From: Selenomonas sp.
GTDB taxonomy: Bacteria; Bacillota; Negativicutes; Selenomonadales; Selenomonadaceae
Reading direction: 5' to 3'
Length of the DNA stretch: 64,000 nucleotides
Assembly (NCBI GenBank): GCA_022773585.1
Contig: JALEZZ010000062.1
Span: forward strand, 20,096 to 84,095
The notes under the pieces are model-generated. The model saw only the letters and a list, made by a program, of their open reading frames with translations. It did not search any database and was not told the DNA's origin. Position numbers and translations under genes: made by a program. Below, piece after piece: positions 1 through 8,647 of this stretch; position 1 is the stretch's first letter, and each line of letters begins with the position of its first letter.

Positions 1-60
1 CCTGCCATGTACGATTGCCTTCACTTCGAAAAACCTCTTTCGTCACGGCTGGAAGAAGTC

Positions 61-1641
61 TCACTTCTTCTGCAAGGCTTCTTCGAGCTCGTTGTTGATG
101 ATTGTGACCTGCGGGCCGTAGATGACCTGCACGCCCGTGCCGCTCTGGAGGACGCCACGCGAGCCGCTTTCCTTGAGCAGGCGCTCGCTGACCTTTTTGC
201 CGTCCTTGACGGTGACGCGCAGGCGTGTCGCGCAGCAGTCGACTTCGACGATATTCTCGCGGCCGCCGAGGCCGTCGATGATGAGCTGCGTGCGCAGTGC
301 ATCGCCGCTGCCCTGCGGCATGGCCACGACGGGTTCATCATCCGTCTCATCTTCGCGTCCCGGTGTCTTGAGGTTGAACTTCGTGATGAGGAAGCGGAAC
401 GAGAAGTAGTAGAGGAAGAACCACGGAATGCCGATCATCGGCACGTAGATCCAGTTCGTCTTGTCGACGCCCTGCAGAATGCCGAAGAGGATGAAGTCGA
501 TGCAGCCGCCCGAAAACGTCTGGCCGATCGTGATGGAGAAGATGTGCGCGAGCATGAATGCGCAGCCATCAAAGAAGGCATGGAGCACGTAAAGCGCCGG
601 TGCCACGAAGAGGAACGAGAACTCGATCGGCTCCGTGATGCCCGTGAGGAACGACGTGAGGCCGGCCGAGAGCAGGAGCGAACCGATGACTTTCTTGTTC
701 TCCGGTTTCGCCGTGTGGTACATGGCGAGGCAGGCGCCGAGCAGGCCGAACATCATCGTGATGAAGCGGCCGGACATGAAGCGCGACGTGCCGATGTAGA
801 ACTTCGTCGTCTCCGGGTCGCCGAGCTGCGCGAAGAAGATGCGCTGCGTGCCTTCGACGAGCTGGCCGTTGATGATTTCGGAGCCGCCGAGCGCCGTCGT
901 CCAGAACGGCAGGTAGAAGATGTGGTGCAGGCCGAACGGGCCGAGCATGCGCAGCACGAAGCCATAGATCAATGTGCCGATGTAGCCCGTCGAATCGACG
1001 ATGGCGCCCATGCCGAAGATGATCTTCTGGAAATGCGGCCAGACGACGAACATGATGCAGCCGAGGAAGATGGCCGCGAACGAGCAGATGATCGGCACGA
1101 AGCGCGAACCGCCGAAGAATCCGAGGAACTGCGGCAGTTCGGCCTTGTTGTACCGCTTATGCAGGAGATACGTCATGATGCCGACGACGACACCGCCGAA
1201 GACGCCCGTCTCGAGCGTCTGGATGCCGAGCGCCATGCCCTGGCCGACGCCCGCGAGGTTGTCTTTCGCAAGCGTGCCCGTGATCTGCAAAAGCGCGTTG
1301 ATCGTCGAGTTCATGACGAGGAACGCGAGGACGGCTGCGAGGCCTGCCGTGCCCTTGTCCGTGCGCGCGAGGCCGACCGCGATGCCGACGGCGAAGAGGA
1401 TGGCGAGGTTCGCGAAGACGATGTTCCCAGCGTTCGCCATGATGATGAAGATGTCCTGCAGCCAGCCGATGTCGAGGAACGGGTAGGCCTTGATCGTGTT
1501 CGGATTCGAGAACGCGCCGCCGATGCCGAGCAGGATGCCGGCAGCCGGCAGGACTGCGATGGGCAGCATGAACGATTTGCCGAAGCGCTGTGCCTTGGCA
1601 AAGAACGAACTGTTGCTGCCTGCCTGTGTGAAATCTTTCAT
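61..1641 (-). CDS. PTS transporter EIIBC, glucose/amino-sugar superfamily
   Basis: Membrane sugar permease (EIIC, about residues 1-430) fused to a cytoplasmic EIIB domain (about 445-526); it would import and phosphorylate a hexose or amino sugar. The EIIC part is strongly hydrophobic and has the family signature GITEPIEF. The EIIB part has the phospho-acceptor context CATRLR, putting the active Cys near residue 470. No EIIA domain is attached, so it must borrow one. It is the last gene of an operon with nanE, nagB and an RpiR regulator, which points to an amino sugar such as ManNAc or GlcNAc; the sequence alone does not fix the substrate, and a glucoside permease is possible. No nagA lies in the window. 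Confidence 0.9.
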   Translation of the reverse strand: MKDFTQAGSNSSFFAKAQRFGKSFMLPIAVLPAAGILLGIGGAFSNPNTIKAYPFLDIGWLQDIFIIMANAGNIVFANLAILFAVGIAVGLARTDKGTAGLAAVLAFLVMNSTINALLQITGTLAKDNLAGVGQGMALGIQTLETGVFGGVVVGIMTYLLHKRYNKAELPQFLGFFGGSRFVPIICSFAAIFLGCIMFVVWPHFQKIIFGMGAIVDSTGYIGTLIYGFVLRMLGPFGLHHIFYLPFWTTALGGSEIINGQLVEGTQRIFFAQLGDPETTKFYIGTSRFMSGRFITMMFGLLGACLAMYHTAKPENKKVIGSLLLSAGLTSFLTGITEPIEFSFLFVAPALYVLHAFFDGCAFMLAHIFSITIGQTFSGGCIDFILFGILQGVDKTNWIYVPMIGIPWFFLYYFSFRFLITKFNLKTPGREDETDDEPVVAMPQGSGDALRTQLIIDGLGGRENIVEVDCCATRLRVTVKDGKKVSERLLKESGSRGVLQSGTGVQVIYGPQVTIINNELEEALQKK

Positions 1642-1689
1642 GGATTTCCCCTCCTAGCAAGTAGTATGACGAAGATGCGTGTGAAATCT

Positions 1690-2364
1690 TCAGCCGAGAG
1701 CGCGGACGAAGCGCGCCGTGATGAGCTGCGGCCGCGTGATGGCCGAGCCGACGATGGCGCCGAACGCCCCGAGCTCCATCGCGAGATGGAGGTCTTCAGG
1801 CGTATTGATGCGTCCTTCGGCAAAAACGGGAATGGAGGCATCGTGGACGAGACGCGCAATCAGGCCGAAATCCGGGCCATCGTGCTTCTCCGATTCCTCC
1901 GTATAACCCGCCATCGTCGTCGAGATGGCGTCTGCGCCGAGCTTTTCGGCCGCGATGCCTTCCTCATACGTCGAGATGTCCGCGAGCACGAACTTGCCGC
2001 CCGCATGGACACGGTCGACGAGGTCTTTCGTCTGCTCCCCCTCCGGACGCGGACGATCCGTCATGTCGATGGCGATGACTTCGCATGGTGCAGCGAGCAG
2101 CGCATCGACTTCGCGGTGCGTCGGCGTGATGTAGATGGGCGAGTCGTCGTACGGCTGCTTGATCAGCCCGAAGATGGGCAGGTCGACGACCCGCCGGATC
2201 TCCTCGATGTCCGCGACGCTCTGCGCCCGGATGCCGGCCGCGCCGCCTTCCGCAGCAGCGCGCGCCATGCGCCCCATGATGAACGGACTGTGAAGCGGCT
2301 CGTCCGGCAATGCCTGGCACGAGACCGTCAGCTTCCCCTTCAGCTGATTCCAGAATGCGTCCAT
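1690..2364 (-). CDS. nanE: N-acetylmannosamine-6-phosphate 2-epimerase
   Basis: Cytoplasmic TIM-barrel enzyme (224 aa, normal length) converting ManNAc-6-P to GlcNAc-6-P. The whole protein follows the NanE pattern: start near KLTVSCQALPDEPLHSP, a lysine in GLIKQPYDDS (K69) and a glutamate in FAEGRINTPED (E183), matching the catalytic Lys/Glu pair of the family, plus a C-terminal phosphate-binding GAIVGSAITRP. It lies 9 bp downstream of nagB and 48 bp upstream of the PTS gene on the same strand, so it is surely cotranscribed. Its product needs a GlcNAc-6-P deacetylase (NagA), not encoded here, before NagB can act. Confidence 0.95.
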   Translation of the reverse strand: MDAFWNQLKGKLTVSCQALPDEPLHSPFIMGRMARAAAEGGAAGIRAQSVADIEEIRRVVDLPIFGLIKQPYDDSPIYITPTHREVDALLAAPCEVIAIDMTDRPRPEGEQTKDLVDRVHAGGKFVLADISTYEEGIAAEKLGADAISTTMAGYTEESEKHDGPDFGLIARLVHDASIPVFAEGRINTPEDLHLAMELGAFGAIVGSAITRPQLITARFVRALG

Positions 2365-2373
2365 GGTTTCCTC

Positions 2374-3126
2374 CTATTCTTCCCCCGCGAGACAATCCCC
2401 CGGGAGTTCGGCGGCCGCATCGCGGTCGACGATGATTGTCGCGTCCGGGTGCAGCTGCAGGATGGAGGCCGGAGCTGCGGGGCTCACGCTGCCGCAGACA
2501 GCCTTCCGCACGGCCTCGGCCTTTTCCTTGCCGCTGGCGAGCAGCACGACGCGGCGCGCCAGCATGATGGTCTTGATGCCCATGCTGATCGCGTAGCGCG
2601 GCACGTCTTCTTCCTCCTCGAAAAAGCGCGCGTTCGCCTGGATCGTCTCGTCGTCGAGCCGCACCTTGTGCGTCCTCGCCTCGAACTTCACATCCGGCTC
2701 GTTGAAGCCGATATGCGCGTTGCGACCGATGCCGAGCACCTGCAGGTCGATGCCGCCCTTCGACTGGATCAGCTTGTCGTACGCCCTGCAGGCCGCCGGC
2801 ACGTCCTCTGCGCAGCCATCCGGGATGTGGATGTTCTCCGGCCGCACATTCACCTGGTCGAAGAAATGCTTGTGCATGAAAAAATGATAGCTTTGCGGAT
2901 TCTCTGGCACCATGCCGATGTACTCGTCGAGGTTGAACGTCGTGACCTGCGAAAAATCGAGGCCGATCGTCTTGTGGACGGCCACGAGGTTGTCATACAG
3001 GCCTTCAGGCGTGCTGCCCGTCGCGAGGCCGAGCACGCTGGCGGGCTTCAGATAGATCTGCCCGGCGACGATCTTCGTCGCCTCGATGCTCATCTCCCGG
3101 TACGAATCCGCGAGGATGATGCGCAA
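2374..3126 (-). CDS. nagB: Glucosamine-6-phosphate deaminase
   Basis: Converts GlcN-6-P to fructose-6-P and ammonia, feeding amino sugars into glycolysis. The 250-aa protein shows the phosphate-binding LGLATGSTP (32-40), NLDEY (65-69) and the active-site stretch GIGRNAHIGFNEP (132-144) with catalytic His138. The RN form of this stretch is the usual Bacillus/Firmicute version rather than the enterobacterial ND form, so it is not a defect. It lies between the RpiR regulator and nanE. Confidence 0.96.
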   Translation of the reverse strand: MRIILADSYREMSIEATKIVAGQIYLKPASVLGLATGSTPEGLYDNLVAVHKTIGLDFSQVTTFNLDEYIGMVPENPQSYHFFMHKHFFDQVNVRPENIHIPDGCAEDVPAACRAYDKLIQSKGGIDLQVLGIGRNAHIGFNEPDVKFEARTHKVRLDDETIQANARFFEEEEDVPRYAISMGIKTIMLARRVVLLASGKEKAEAVRKAVCGSVSPAAPASILQLHPDATIIVDRDAAAELPGDCLAGEE

Positions 3127-3168
3127 GGCTCCTCCCTCCTTTCCTCCGAGCCCCCTTCCGGGGCACTG

Positions 3169-4026
3169 TCACTTCGCCGCGCCGCCCTCCATGCGGAGGA
3201 ATGCCTGCGCGGTCTTCTGCTTCCGCTCGATGGCACGATCGCCAAGCTCCTTCACGACCTGCGTGTAGAGCAGGTCGAGCACGAAGCTCTGTGCCATCTT
3301 CACCGCGATGGAACCCGTCTCGAGCAGTGATTCCTTTGCCTCGTAGGCGAGGCAGATGTCGGCGGCAGCCGCCATCTCGGATGCACCATCCGACGTCACG
3401 ACGAGGATCTCGGCGCCGTTTTCGCGCGCCGCGCGGACGGCCGTCAGCACTTCCCGCGACGTCCCGGAATGCGAGATGGCGAGGAAGGCATCCCCCGCCT
3501 GCGCGAGCGCCGCCATGATGTACATCTCATGGCTGTTGTCCGTGCCGATGCTGTCGAGCCCGATGCGGTAGAAACGATACGCCGTATCCCGCGCCGTGAA
3601 GCCCGAGTTGCCGAGGCCGAGGAAGCGCAGGCGGCGCGCGCCCAGAAGGAGCTTCGCGCACGCTTCGATGCGCCCTTCCGGCAGATGCGCCAGCGTCCGC
3701 TCGAGCGCCGCGATGTTCGTGTCGAGGAGCTTGCGCCCCGTCACGAGCGCGGACTCGTCACGCTCGATGCTGCGGTGGATGATGTAGCGGTTCGACCGCT
3801 CTGCCACTTCTTCCGCGAGCGCCATCTTGAACGCCTGCAGGCCGGAAAATCCCATCTTCTTCGCGAAACGCGTCACCGTCGACTCCGTCGTCTCCGCCGC
3901 CTCGGCAATCGCGCGGATGGTCGTGCGCGGCACGTCCTGCGCGTGCTCCCGGACATACGCCAGGAGCCGCCGGTCCGCCTTCGACGGACGGAAGGAAGGA
4001 TGATCGAGCTGCTCGAGAATCTGCAT
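3169..4026 (-). CDS. MurR/RpiR-family transcriptional regulator
   Basis: 285-aa regulator with an N-terminal HTH_6 domain (about 1-77, with ESTVTRFAKKMGFSG as the recognition region) and a C-terminal SIS phosphosugar-binding domain (about 115-250, with FLGLGNSGFTARD and ISHSGTSREV). Family members sense phosphorylated sugars and control the adjacent catabolic genes. It is first in the operon with nagB, nanE and the PTS gene, so self-control by GlcN-6-P or a related phosphosugar is the likely arrangement. The 200-bp gap upstream holds its promoter region and the terminator of the next gene. Confidence 0.93.
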   Translation of the reverse strand: MQILEQLDHPSFRPSKADRRLLAYVREHAQDVPRTTIRAIAEAAETTESTVTRFAKKMGFSGLQAFKMALAEEVAERSNRYIIHRSIERDESALVTGRKLLDTNIAALERTLAHLPEGRIEACAKLLLGARRLRFLGLGNSGFTARDTAYRFYRIGLDSIGTDNSHEMYIMAALAQAGDAFLAISHSGTSREVLTAVRAARENGAEILVVTSDGASEMAAAADICLAYEAKESLLETGSIAVKMAQSFVLDLLYTQVVKELGDRAIERKQKTAQAFLRMEGGAAK

Positions 4027-4171
4027 ATCGTCTCCCCCTTTTGATTCCTCACGGTTCTCTCACAGTGTAGCACAGAGCAGGCAAAAGATGCAAGTCACTT
4101 TTATTTTATCCTGTATCCTTGCATACAATTCGAGAATTCTGCAAGCCATTGCCGGATTGTATCCACACGAA

Positions 4172-4203
4172 AAAGCCGCTGCATGGGAAGCATGCAACGG
4201 CCG
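4172..4203 (-). terminator. Rho-independent terminator of the GGDEF gene
   Basis: On the minus strand a GC-rich hairpin pairs GGCCGTTGCATG with CATGCAGCGGC and is followed by a T-run, 24 bp after the diguanylate cyclase stop codon. Confidence 0.8.
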
Positions 4204-4226
4204 GCCTTTCAAGCGATGGCTGTGAT

Positions 4227-5801
4227 TTATTCTTCTTTTTCCTGCGTGATGACGTACCTGCCGCGGCCAGCAGCCTTGGCCTCGTACATGGCAGCGTCGG
4301 CGAGCTGGACGAGGGCGTCGATCGTCGTGGCGTCGACGGGGTAGCGCGCGATGCCGATGCTCGCAGAGATATGGGCATCGACGCCTGCGCCTGAAAGGTG
4401 GATGGGGCGCTCGAGCACATCGATGATGTGCTGGCCTTTCTGCGCGACCTCGAGGTCGTTCGCGCCTGGCAGGAACATCAGGAATTCGTCGCCGCCGAGA
4501 CGGCAGACGAGCTCGATGCGGCCCGCGATGTGCGTGAGGCGGCGGCCGACCTCGATGAGGAGCTCGTCGCCTGCCGCATGGCCGTACGTGTCATTGACGG
4601 CCTTGAACTTGTCGAGGTCGATGAAGAACAGCGCGGCCACGCGGTTCGTGCCATAGGCGCGCACGAGCACGTCGCGCGCGGTCTCCATGAAATGACGGCG
4701 GTTCGGCAGACCCGTGAGGCCGTCGTGATACGCCATGTCCTCGATCTTCTCCGCGGCCGCCTGCTGCTTGCGCTGCGCGCTGACAAGCAGGTCGATCATG
4801 TGGTTGAGATTCTTTGCGATGTCGCCGAGCTCGTCGTCCGCATGGTACTCGAAGCGCTGGCTGTAGTCGCCCTGCCCGACGAGGCGCAGAACCTGCCCCG
4901 CGCGCAGGAAGCCGCGCGTCATGCGGCGGCTCATGAAGTAGAGCGCGAGCGCCGCAATGAAGACGACGATGACGCCGAGGAGCGCCGTGCGCTGCATGAT
5001 GCCCGTGACGGGCGCGAGCGCCGCGTCGTAATCGCGCACGAACATCAGGCTCCAGTGCAGGTTGATTTCGGGAATGTCGATGGTCTGGTAGACGCCGATG
5101 CATTCTTTGCCGGCATCGTTGATGAAATGACGTCCCGAGCTCGCGCCCTCGAGCGCAGCATCAATCGATGCCGCGTCCTTGGTGTCAGGCGCGGCGATGG
5201 CATTGCCGCCGTTATCCAGCAGATAGACGTCGCAGTCCGGGTCGCTGTTGCACGAGCGGATGACCTGCTGGAGATCCGTCGTGCGGATGTCGGCCATGAT
5301 GAGCCCCATCGCGTTGCCGTTCTCATCATAGAGGCCTTTCGTAATCGTCACGATGGGATTGCCGGTCGAACGCGACGTGTAGACGTTGCTGATGGCGCCG
5401 CGCTTCGTCTTTGCAAAGTCGAGGAACCACTGGCGGTCGCCGCGCGGGGCGCACTGCCCCCACGACCGCGCAATCTGCATGCCGTCCATGTCGACGATGG
5501 CGAGGAGCTCGTAGTGCGGATGATTCCGCGCCGTCTTCAAAAGAACAAACTGCTGCTCTTCCGTCGAGCTCTCGAACAAATCCGGATAATCGGCCATCAT
5601 GCCGATGACCTCGTCATCGGAGCGGATGGACCGCTCGATATGACGCGCGAGCACGCGCGTGATCTGCGCGTCGTTCGCGCGGACCTTTTCTTCGTAGTAG
5701 CCGACAACAGCCCAGCGCACAATAGCCATGAATGCCACGACGGTCGCCAGCAGCGCGATGCTGACAACGACGGTATATTTCTTATGAATGGAGACTCGCA
5801 T
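4227..5801 (-). CDS. Membrane diguanylate cyclase with extracytoplasmic Cache-like sensor
   Basis: 524 aa. One N-terminal membrane helix, a roughly 250-residue extracytoplasmic region resembling dCache sensors (GGAISNVYTSRSTGNPI-type pattern), a second helix, a HAMP-like linker and a C-terminal GGDEF domain. The catalytic GGDEF (about 436-440) is intact, so it should make cyclic di-GMP from GTP. The product-inhibition RxxD site is not recognisable: the residues before it read GRIELVCRL. The start was set at the ATG at 5801 because the strong Shine-Dalgarno GGAGGGA (5811-5817) lies 9 nt upstream; the ATGs at 5810 and 5819 overlap or precede that site. Confidence 0.92.
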   Translation of the reverse strand: MRVSIHKKYTVVVSIALLATVVAFMAIVRWAVVGYYEEKVRANDAQITRVLARHIERSIRSDDEVIGMMADYPDLFESSTEEQQFVLLKTARNHPHYELLAIVDMDGMQIARSWGQCAPRGDRQWFLDFAKTKRGAISNVYTSRSTGNPIVTITKGLYDENGNAMGLIMADIRTTDLQQVIRSCNSDPDCDVYLLDNGGNAIAAPDTKDAASIDAALEGASSGRHFINDAGKECIGVYQTIDIPEINLHWSLMFVRDYDAALAPVTGIMQRTALLGVIVVFIAALALYFMSRRMTRGFLRAGQVLRLVGQGDYSQRFEYHADDELGDIAKNLNHMIDLLVSAQRKQQAAAEKIEDMAYHDGLTGLPNRRHFMETARDVLVRAYGTNRVAALFFIDLDKFKAVNDTYGHAAGDELLIEVGRRLTHIAGRIELVCRLGGDEFLMFLPGANDLEVAQKGQHIIDVLERPIHLSGAGVDAHISASIGIARYPVDATTIDALVQLADAAMYEAKAAGRGRYVITQEKEE

Positions 5802-5902
5802 CCCTATCATTCCCTCCATTCAGACTTCTCTCCCAAGTCTTTTTCTTCCCTTTTCGCTCATTATATCACGTTCGTCTCTGGAAGTCTTTAAAGTTCTAGC
5901 AT

Positions 5903-7738
5903 TCACGTTCTTTTTTGTTCTTTCTCTGTGGTTTTCTGTGCTTTCTCCGCTGACTCGGACGTCGATTTCTGCGCTTCTGTCTTCTTCGCCTCGGCGGCCG
6001 CCTTTGCCGCTTCCTCGCGCTTCTTCACGCGTGCATCATAGGCCTTTGCGTCGATTTCCTTCAGATACTCGTCAGGAATGCACTCGGACGCCGGCGCGAG
6101 CTCATGGACTTTCTGGTAATCCGCCAGCGCTCCGTCGCGGTCGCCTGCCTCATCCTCCAGGATGGCGCGCATGCGGTAGCCGTCGGCGTTTTTCTCGTCG
6201 GCCGCAACGGCCTGCGCGGCATCGGCGATGGCCGCGGCGAGGTCGCCTTTCATCCAGTAGATGTCGGCGCGGTTCAGGAAATTGTAGACGTTCTTCGGGT
6301 CTTCCGCGCAGGCCGCGTCCGCCGCCGCAAGCGCGCCGTCGAAATCCCCTGCGACCGCGAGTGCGCGGCCGCGGATGCCGAGGCTTTCCGCATGGTCGTC
6401 GAGCCCTTTCGCCGCGAGCGCACGGTCGATCATCGCGAGCGCCTTGCGGCTGTCGCCGAGGTCGCTGTAGATGTCGCTGTTCATGCGCATGCGCTTCGCC
6501 TGCTTCGCATTCGCTGCGAGCACGGCCTCATAGGCTTTCGCGAGCGCCTGCCGTTCCTTTTCCTCGGCGGCGTCGAGCTTCTTGCGCGCGCCGGATTTCG
6601 CTTCGCCCGCATACGCCGCCGTCACGAGCGTCCGCAGCGTGTCCTTGAGTCCCTGCTGGCGCACGGCCGCCGAAAGCATCGGCGCCTTCGCGTTTTCCCA
6701 GTCGCCCGCCGCGCCGAGCCCCCAGGCCTCTGCCGTGCGGCAGTCGTGGAACAGCCGCCCGAGCTCGCCCGCGAGCAGGTACGCGTTTTCCGCCGTATCG
6801 TCATACGTCTCGGCCGTGAACACGCCCGAGAGCAGCCGCGTGCCGTCGATGCAGACGTCCTTGCGGGCCTCGACCGTCACATGGCCCGCGCTGTAGTCCG
6901 TCAGGAGCTTCATGAGCCGCGCTTCGCGGAGCTCCGTGTCGGGATGGTCGTTGTAGTTGACGTCCGTCTTTTCCTTCGGATCCTGGTACTCGCGAAAATC
7001 GCGCGACTCGTCCTTGAGATACGCTGTCATGCGCGCCATCGCCGCCGCACCGCCGCCCGGGTTGAAGCCCGCCCGCGCGGCGATCTGGAAGCCTCCCGCA
7101 TCGGCCGCATACTCCGTCGGCAGCGTGAAGAGCTTTGCCGACGAATAGACCGTGAGCTGCTGGAGCTGCTGCCAGTCCATGACGCCCGTCGCCATGTTGA
7201 GGAGCGAGAGGCCGTAGTACGTCGCCATCGTCTTCGCGTAGACCTCGGCGCTGTGGTGCTCGAGGCCATGCGTCATCTCATGCCCGAGCACGGCCGCGAT
7301 TTCCGCCTCGTGCCCGAGGATGCGCACGAGACCGCGGTTCACCGAGATGTAGTCCGTCGGATAGCACGCCGCATTGAAGAGCGCACTGTCATTCACATGC
7401 CACGAAAACGGCAGCGCGTCGGCCGGCAGCACGAAGACATCGGGCTGCGTCAGCCGCGTCATGACGCCGTCAATGATCGCCACATCGCGCGCATTGCCGT
7501 CCGTGCCGTTCGCCTTCTTGTCCTGCCAGAGGCTCTGCTGCTGGTAGCGCGCATTGTTCCCGATGTCGAGCATCATGGAAAGGCCCGACTTGTACGCAAG
7601 GAACCCCGAGAGCGCCGAAGCCGCGATGCCCCAGCCCGTCCCGCTCGCAGCTGAGGCTGGCAGCGGCGCGATGGCCGCGCCTGCAAAAATCGCCGCCATG
7701 GCGACGCGTGCGAGTTTCTTTCTCCAAGATTTCAGCAA
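5903..7738 (-). CDS. Exported M48-family metalloprotease with TPR region (BepA/YfgC-like)
   Basis: About 611 aa. A positively charged N-terminus (KSWRKKLARV) and hydrophobic stretch ending PLPASA-AS form a signal peptide. The zinc protease motif HEMTH (153-157) is followed by the third ligand region EYAADAGG. The C-terminal half contains TPR-like helices and ends in a Lys/Glu-rich tail. BepA-like proteins act in periplasmic outer-membrane quality control, which fits a diderm cell. Start choice: AGGAGG (7747-7752) lies 8 nt before a TTG at 7738 and gives a compact signal peptide; the ATG at 7756 overlaps this site and lacks an upstream ribosome-binding site. Confidence 0.88.
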   Translation of the reverse strand: MLKSWRKKLARVAMAAIFAGAAIAPLPASAASGTGWGIAASALSGFLAYKSGLSMMLDIGNNARYQQQSLWQDKKANGTDGNARDVAIIDGVMTRLTQPDVFVLPADALPFSWHVNDSALFNAACYPTDYISVNRGLVRILGHEAEIAAVLGHEMTHGLEHHSAEVYAKTMATYYGLSLLNMATGVMDWQQLQQLTVYSSAKLFTLPTEYAADAGGFQIAARAGFNPGGGAAAMARMTAYLKDESRDFREYQDPKEKTDVNYNDHPDTELREARLMKLLTDYSAGHVTVEARKDVCIDGTRLLSGVFTAETYDDTAENAYLLAGELGRLFHDCRTAEAWGLGAAGDWENAKAPMLSAAVRQQGLKDTLRTLVTAAYAGEAKSGARKKLDAAEEKERQALAKAYEAVLAANAKQAKRMRMNSDIYSDLGDSRKALAMIDRALAAKGLDDHAESLGIRGRALAVAGDFDGALAAADAACAEDPKNVYNFLNRADIYWMKGDLAAAIADAAQAVAADEKNADGYRMRAILEDEAGDRDGALADYQKVHELAPASECIPDEYLKEIDAKAYDARVKKREEAAKAAAEAKKTEAQKSTSESAEKAQKTTEKEQKRT

Positions 7739-7828
7739 AAGACGTTCCTCCTGCATTCTGATTTCCGCTTCATCATAGCAGGACTGCATGAAAATTTATC
7801 GGCAAACTGCAAATCTCTGCATTCCATC

Positions 7829-7864
7829 AAAAAAAGGCGCTGCACGATTTCATGCAACGCCTTT
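7829..7864 (-). terminator. Terminator of the universal stress protein gene
   Basis: On the minus strand AGGCGTTGCATG pairs with TGCAGCGCCT and is followed by seven T residues, immediately after the stop codon at 7868. Confidence 0.85.
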
Positions 7865-7867
7865 CCC

Positions 7868-8425
7868 TTAGTCCTGCGACAGATAGTTCTCGTCATCCTC
7901 CCAGTCATCCGGCATGCCCTTGCAGAGCAGCACGGGGCACGGCGCGTGCGCGAGGACGTAGCTCGAGACGCTGCCCGTCAGGATGCCGCCGAGCGTGCCG
8001 AGACCGCGCGAGCCCATGACGATGAGGTTGCTCTCCTCCTCCGTCGCAACGCCCACGATGATGTCGCGCGCATCGCCGACTTTGACGCGCGTGTGCGCGC
8101 GGATCTCTGGCGGGATGACGTGCATGAGGTCGGCGAGGAACTTGTACGCCGCGACCTGCAGCTCTGCCGGCACATACCCGCCGAGGCTCACCTGCTCGAA
8201 CGCCGCGACCTCCTTGTTGTAATCCACCGCCATCAAAAGCGTCAGCTCCGCCCCCGTCACCGCCGCGAGATGAATCGCCTGCCCCACCGCACGGAACGCC
8301 TGCCCCGACCCATCCGTCGGCACAAGAATCCGGTCACAATGAATCTCCTGCGGATTCCGCTTCTTGATTTCCTCGATAATCGTTTCTGGTGACTTTCCTT
8401 CTTCTCTGTCACTCATAAAAATCAT
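7868..8425 (-). CDS. Universal stress protein, UspA family
   Basis: About 185 aa with a single Usp domain: RILVPTDGSGQAFRA at the first strand, then VKVGDARDIIVGVA and the ATP-binding loop IVMGSRGLGTLGGILTGSVSSYV, matching GxxG-9x-G[S/T] of ATP-binding UspA proteins. Cytoplasmic stress-associated nucleotide-binding protein. Starts at 8425 and 8416 are both served by AAGGATGG; longer in-frame extensions run into repeat DNA and were not used. Nothing in the neighbourhood suggests a specific partner. Confidence 0.9.
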   Translation of the reverse strand: MIFMSDREEGKSPETIIEEIKKRNPQEIHCDRILVPTDGSGQAFRAVGQAIHLAAVTGAELTLLMAVDYNKEVAAFEQVSLGGYVPAELQVAAYKFLADLMHVIPPEIRAHTRVKVGDARDIIVGVATEEESNLIVMGSRGLGTLGGILTGSVSSYVLAHAPCPVLLCKGMPDDWEDDENYLSQD

Positions 8426-8525
8426 CCATCCTTCCCCCAGCGAAAGATGCGACCTTCCGTTGCAAACAGCAACTCCCCACAGCGGACAGCGAAGCGCCTT
8501 CGCGGACAAGCACTCTCGCTTCGAG

Positions 8526-8604
8526 CGGCAAGGGGGCTTTCATAAGAAATCCGTTTGAATGACCAACGGGAATGGTCCGGATTTCGTTGGAAGCCCCCTT
8601 GCCG
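8526..8604. repeat. Palindromic repeat P, copy 1
   Basis: 79-bp nested palindrome. Outer arms CGGCAAGGGGGCTT and AAGCCCCCTTGCCG are perfect complements; inner arms AAATCCG/CGGATTT and GACCA/TGGTC also pair. Nearly identical to 9975-10053 and, in opposite orientation, similar to 24100-24176. It lies between the stress-protein gene and the ABC permease terminus and could act as a terminator or be a short mobile palindrome. Confidence 0.9.
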
Positions 8605-8647
8605 CCGGGCACTCTGTATCTCCGCGACACCGCATCTTCGCGACCGC

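Noticed and set aside
132..144. NagB active-site Asp replaced by Asn as a sign of inactivity (protein residues given)
   Set aside because: GIGRN(A/G)HIGFNEP is the normal form in Bacillus-type NagB, so this is a lineage difference.
7..3330. Plus-strand open frame of 1107 codons opposite the amino-sugar operon
   Set aside because: It lies antisense to four well-identified genes, is very rich in Arg/Asp/Glu/Ala, and matches no family; it is a by-product of GC-rich third positions.
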